Source: Eshraghiella sp964576255 (GTDB taxonomy: Bacteria > Bacillota > Clostridia > Lachnospirales > Lachnospiraceae). Taken from it: a DNA stretch of 8,426 bases. The notes below the pieces were generated by a model that was not told where the DNA came from, ran no database searches, and saw only the letters and a program-made list of their open reading frames with translations. This document shows positions 5,642 through 8,426 of the stretch, piece after piece (positions within the stretch are counted from its first letter, which is position 1; every line of letters begins with the position of its first letter). The DNA lies in NCBI GenBank assembly GCA_964576255.1, contig CAZNUK010000081.1, positions 1 to 8,426 on the forward strand, in the 5' to 3' direction. The translations under genes were made by a program, and so were the position numbers.

Positions 5642-7006
5642 TTAATTTTTGAAACTATGTATCGGTGCCGGTATTCTACCACCACGATTTACAAATCTGC
5701 TACAATCAAAGTTGTTAACAGTCATCACTGGTGCATATCCAAGAAGTCCACCAAATTCCACCATATCTCCCGCTTTCTTACCAATTGCCGGAATAATTCT
5801 AACTGCTGTTGTCTTCTGATTAATCATTCCAATTGCAGCTTCATCAGCAATAATACCTGCAATTGTCTCTGCTGAAGTATCTCCCGGTATAGCAATCATA
5901 TCAAGTCCAACAGAACATACACAGGTCATGGCTTCAAGCTTTTCAAGGGTAAGTGAACCTTCTAAAACAGCATCAATCATACCCTGATCTTCGCTGACAG
6001 GAATAAATGCACCGCTAAGTCCTCCTACATAGGAAGAAGCCATAACACCACCTTTTTTAACCTGGTCGTTAAGTAAAGCAAGAGCTGCCGTAGTTCCAGG
6101 CGCACCAGCTCTCTGGAGTCCGATTTCCTCTAAAATCTCAGCTACAGAATCTCCTACCGCAGGAGTTGGAGCAAGGGATAAGTCGATAATTCCAAAAGGA
6201 ATTCCAAGTCTTTTTGAAGCCTCCTGTGCAACAAGCTGACCAACTCTTGTAATTTTAAAAGCAGTTTTCTTAATTGTCTCACACAATTCTCCAAAATCTG
6301 CATTTTTCACTTTCTCAAGGGCATATTTAACAACACCCGGACCACTTACACCTACATTAATAATGGCATCTGCCTCAGACACACCATGAAAAGCTCCAGC
6401 CATAAAAGGATTGTCATCTGGTGCATTACACAAAGCTACAAATTTGGCACAACCAAATGAATCTCTGTCTTTGGTAAGTTCTGCGGCTTCTTTGATAATA
6501 TCTCCAAGAAGTCTTACTGCATCCATATTAATACCGGTTTTGGTAGAACCAACATTAACAGAACTGCAAATAAGCTCGGTTTCGGCGAGCGCTCTTGGAA
6601 TGGAACGAATTAAAAGCTCATCGCTTTTAGTCATACCTTTGCTGACAATTGCTGAATAACCACCAATAAAATTAACACCTACTTCATGAGCGGCTTTATC
6701 AAGAACCCTGGCAATCTCCACATAATCTTCCGGAGTTTTACAGGCTGACTGACCTACAAGAGCAATTGGTGTAATGGATATTCTTTTGTTAACAATTGGA
6801 ATACCATATTCTTTTTCAATGTCCTGACCGGTCTTAACCAAATCCTTCGCATATGTTGTTATTTTGTTATAAATGTTTTTCTTCACTACTTCCAAATTGC
6901 AATCTGCACAATCAAGAAGATTAATTCCCATTGTGATTGTACGCACATCGAGATTTTCTTTCTCAATCATTGCATTGGTTTCATTAACTTCATATATATT
7001 AATCAT
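5642..7006 (-). CDS. UPF0210 / DUF711 family protein of unknown function
   Basis: A 454-residue protein of the UPF0210 (DUF711) family, often labelled 'PFL family protein' from a structural likeness to the pyruvate formate-lyase barrel. No glycyl-radical (RVxGY-type) motif is visible, so radical chemistry should not be assumed. Recognisable family segments are the N-terminal ENLDVRTITMGINLLDC (17-33), NFIGGYSAIVSKGM (112-125), FHGVSEADAIINVGVSGPGV (206-225), IDLSLAPTPAVGDSVAEI (274-291), GAPGTTAALALLND (301-314) and a C-terminal FVNRGGRIPAPIHSFKN. Full length is normal for the family. No signal peptide or membrane segment is seen, so it is likely cytoplasmic. The ATG follows the ACT-protein stop by 13 bases, with AAGG at 7014-7017. 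Its constant partner is the small ACT protein upstream; the substrate is unknown. Confidence 0.93.
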   Translation of the reverse strand: MINIYEVNETNAMIEKENLDVRTITMGINLLDCADCNLEVVKKNIYNKITTYAKDLVKTGQDIEKEYGIPIVNKRISITPIALVGQSACKTPEDYVEIARVLDKAAHEVGVNFIGGYSAIVSKGMTKSDELLIRSIPRALAETELICSSVNVGSTKTGINMDAVRLLGDIIKEAAELTKDRDSFGCAKFVALCNAPDDNPFMAGAFHGVSEADAIINVGVSGPGVVKYALEKVKNADFGELCETIKKTAFKITRVGQLVAQEASKRLGIPFGIIDLSLAPTPAVGDSVAEILEEIGLQRAGAPGTTAALALLNDQVKKGGVMASSYVGGLSGAFIPVSEDQGMIDAVLEGSLTLEKLEAMTCVCSVGLDMIAIPGDTSAETIAGIIADEAAIGMINQKTTAVRIIPAIGKKAGDMVEFGGLLGYAPVMTVNNFDCSRFVNRGGRIPAPIHSFKN

Positions 7007-7019
7007 AATTAAGCCTTAA

Positions 7020-7292
7020 TCAGATGCGGTGCATCTTATTAAAAATCTCCTCTCTCTGACATTTGATTACAACACCGATTTCTTCACCGATTTTGTCCAA
7101 ATCAGTAATAATATCAGTTAAATCCTTAGTTGATTTATTCGCATCAACAATCATCATCATATTAAAATAATCGCTGACAATAGTCTGGGAAATATCAAGG
7201 ATATTAACCTTTGTCTCCGCAAGATATGTACATACTTTAGCAATGATACCTACGGTATCCTTTCCTACTACTGTGATAATTACTTTATTCAT
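7020..7292 (-). CDS. Small ACT-domain protein, UPF0237 family
   Basis: A 90-residue stand-alone ACT domain. The opening MNKVIITVVGKDTVGIIAKVCTYL has the Gly-Lys-Asp...Gly-Ile pattern of the first ACT strand and helix, where small ligands such as amino acids usually bind. VNILDISQTIV (29-39) and YFNMMMIVD (42-50) form the central strands. It is about half the size of E. coli GcvR, which has two ACT domains; annotation as a glycine cleavage repressor would overreach. There is no catalytic or DNA-binding domain, so a regulatory or sensing role for the adjacent UPF0210 protein is inferred. Start is well set by AGAGGAG at 7300-7306. The gap to the preceding hydrolase gene is 23 bases and to the next gene 13, pointing to one operon. 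Confidence 0.92.
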   Translation of the reverse strand: MNKVIITVVGKDTVGIIAKVCTYLAETKVNILDISQTIVSDYFNMMMIVDANKSTKDLTDIITDLDKIGEEIGVVIKCQREEIFNKMHRI

Positions 7293-7315
7293 TACTAGTC
7301 TCCTCTTAATTAATA

Positions 7316-8113
7316 TTATATTAAAATAATCTCTGAAGCCTGATTTCTGTCAGCAACTCTGATATTAAAATCCTCGGCTTTTAAATTATTATCACCTAAA
7401 TTTATTTCCATACGAACAGTTTCATATGCCAGATCCGGAAAATTATTTTCATGGCTAAGATGACCTAAAAGGATATTTTCAGTCCTGTCACCAATTATCT
7501 CACCCAGTAATCTTCCGCAACTTTCATTGGATAAATGCCCCCTGTTACTAAGGATTCTCTGTTTTAGACCATATGGATAAGGACCCGTCATCAACATATT
7601 AACATCATGATTAGCTTCAATCAAAACACTGTTAAGATTATTGAAATTATTGATTATTTCATCATCAAAAACTCCCAAATCAGTTACAATGCCTGCACTT
7701 TTATCCCTATGCGAAAACACATATGCAACAGGATCAAGTGCATCATGAGATATGGAAACCGCTTTAAAATTCATATCTTTTATACAAAATTCTTCTCCCG
7801 GTATCAGAGAATGATAAATTCCCTCCGGGAGACGCCCTAACGCACTATATCCGGTTATATAATCTAACGTTCTGCCTGTACCATATACAGGTGTAACACA
7901 CTGTCTTTCCAACACTCCAACGCCCTTAATATGGTCGTCATGTTCATGTGTTATTAAAATTGCATCTATGTCCTCAAGAGTCAAATCTAATTTATTAAGA
8001 CCCTCAACTATTCTTTTTTTACTGATTCCGGCATCCACAAGAATATGAGTCTGACCGGTTCCAATATATATGCAATTGCCACTGCTTCCACTGGCAATAC
8101 TCATCATACGCAT
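7316..8113 (-). CDS. MBL-fold metallo-hydrolase, YycJ/WalJ-like
   Basis: A 265-residue metallo-beta-lactamase-fold hydrolase of the YycJ (WalJ) type, probably a nuclease or phosphodiesterase binding two metals. It opens with MSIASGSSGNCIYI, typical of YycJ. Metal ligands are visible: HEHDDH (56-61), H123 in ISHD, D145 in TDLG and a C-terminal histidine among the RGHLSN (191-196) and GHLSHENN (217-224) motifs. Family length is about 260-265. The frame can be extended to a TTG at 8128, but the ATG at 8113 has GAGGTG (8121-8126) 7 bases before it. That site overlaps the stop codon of the upstream GGDEF gene, so translation of the two is probably coupled. In Bacillus yycJ belongs to the walRK operon; here no two-component genes are seen nearby. 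The precise substrate cannot be read from sequence. Confidence 0.93.
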   Translation of the reverse strand: MRMMSIASGSSGNCIYIGTGQTHILVDAGISKKRIVEGLNKLDLTLEDIDAILITHEHDDHIKGVGVLERQCVTPVYGTGRTLDYITGYSALGRLPEGIYHSLIPGEEFCIKDMNFKAVSISHDALDPVAYVFSHRDKSAGIVTDLGVFDDEIINNFNNLNSVLIEANHDVNMLMTGPYPYGLKQRILSNRGHLSNESCGRLLGEIIGDRTENILLGHLSHENNFPDLAYETVRMEINLGDNNLKAEDFNIRVADRNQASEIILI

Positions 8114-8120
8114 AAAACTA

Positions 8121-8126
8121 CACCTC
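8121..8126 (-). promoter_or_regulatory. Ribosome binding site of the MBL hydrolase overlapping the GGDEF stop codon
   Basis: GAGGTG on the minus strand shares two bases with the TGA stop (8125-8127) of the upstream gene and precedes the ATG at 8113 by 7 bases. It fixes the hydrolase start and suggests translational coupling. Confidence 0.7.
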
Positions 8127-8426
8127 AAAGACTGTCATTATCCACAGTAAGTCTGTCACGACCGTTATTCTTAGAATAATACATTGCTTTGTCAGCTCTG
8201 TCAATAAGAACGGATAAGTCATTAGTTGTATCTGGATATCCCGCAACACCTACGCTGACATTAACATATACTGTTTTATCATCATATTCAATAGGTGTTT
8301 CTTTAATTGTTTTTCTTATACGTTCCATAATAGCGACGCCGTCCTGCAATGAAATATTTTCAAAAAGGACAACAAATTCTTCTCCACCATATCGGAAGGT
8401 AATTCCACCATTTCGTGAAGCAATAC
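8125..8426 (-). CDS. GGDEF-domain protein (probable diguanylate cyclase), 5' part outside window
   Basis: Only the last 99 residues are visible; the frame stays open to the right edge. It encodes the second half of a GGDEF domain, which condenses two GTP into cyclic di-GMP. The signature loop reads RYGGEEF, the active GGEEF variant, followed by VNVSVGVAGYP and ADKAMYYSKNNGRDRL, the usual domain ending; only 10 residues follow, so GGDEF is the C-terminal domain. The inhibitory I-site, normally RxxD five residues before GG, reads RNGG: the arginine is kept but aspartate is replaced by glycine, so product inhibition is probably weak or absent. Sensor domains and start codon lie beyond the window. 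It is the first visible gene of the run that continues through the MBL, ACT and UPF0210 genes. Confidence 0.93.
   Translation of the reverse strand, partial: IASRNGGITFRYGGEEFVVLFENISLQDGVAIMERIRKTIKETPIEYDDKTVYVNVSVGVAGYPDTTNDLSVLIDRADKAMYYSKNNGRDRLTVDNDSL

Noticed and set aside
5642..7006. Reading the 'PFL family' label as pyruvate formate-lyase
   Set aside because: There is no C-terminal glycyl-radical motif or catalytic Cys-Cys pair, the protein is much shorter than PFL, and no activating enzyme lies beside it.
7020..7292. Naming the ACT protein a glycine cleavage repressor (GcvR)
   Set aside because: It has a single ACT domain, about half of GcvR, and no gcv genes are nearby.

Overview
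The window is AT-rich, densely packed bacterial chromosome. Its gene set is pta-ackA fermentation genes, the tmcAL(ylbM) / yceD / rpmF / plsX neighbourhood, an ACT-domain/UPF0210 pair and a YycJ-type metallo-hydrolase. Together with strong AGGAGG-type ribosome binding sites, this points to a low-GC Gram-positive anaerobe of the Clostridia, most likely Lachnospiraceae. The family placement is inferred from gene content and protein flavour, not from a search.

Layout, left to right. (1) Minus strand: plsX (phospholipid synthesis, 3' end cut by the window edge), rpmF (ribosomal protein L32) and yceD (DUF177). A hairpin terminator separates rpmF from plsX, and plsX has its own good promoter. yceD/rpmF have a perfect-consensus sigma-A promoter (TTGACA, 17 bp, TATAAT) overlapped by a palindrome. 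(2) Minus strand: pta then ackA, which convert acetyl-CoA to acetate plus ATP. (3) Plus strand: tmcAL, the only rightward gene, divergent from pta; the two -35 boxes lie 9 bp apart. (4) A strong hairpin between convergent genes, apparently a two-way terminator. (5) Minus strand, probably one transcript read from the right edge: a GGDEF protein (N-terminal part outside the window), a YycJ-like MBL-fold hydrolase, a small ACT-domain protein (UPF0237) and a UPF0210/DUF711 protein.

How the genes fit together. Pta and AckA make acetate and ATP; TmcAL, next door, consumes acetate and ATP to acetylate the wobble cytidine of elongator tRNA-Met. yceD-rpmF-plsX is a widely conserved cluster linking ribosome protein supply and membrane lipid synthesis. 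The rightmost operon combines a cyclic-di-GMP-type enzyme, a nuclease-like hydrolase and a conserved pair of unknown function.

No mobile element, CRISPR array, tRNA, rRNA or phage gene is visible, and no gap exceeds about 170 bases. Most of the window is ordinary core genome. The points of real interest are regulatory (two palindromes at promoters, a very short yceD leader, paired divergent promoters) and the uncharacterised ACT-UPF0210 pair.
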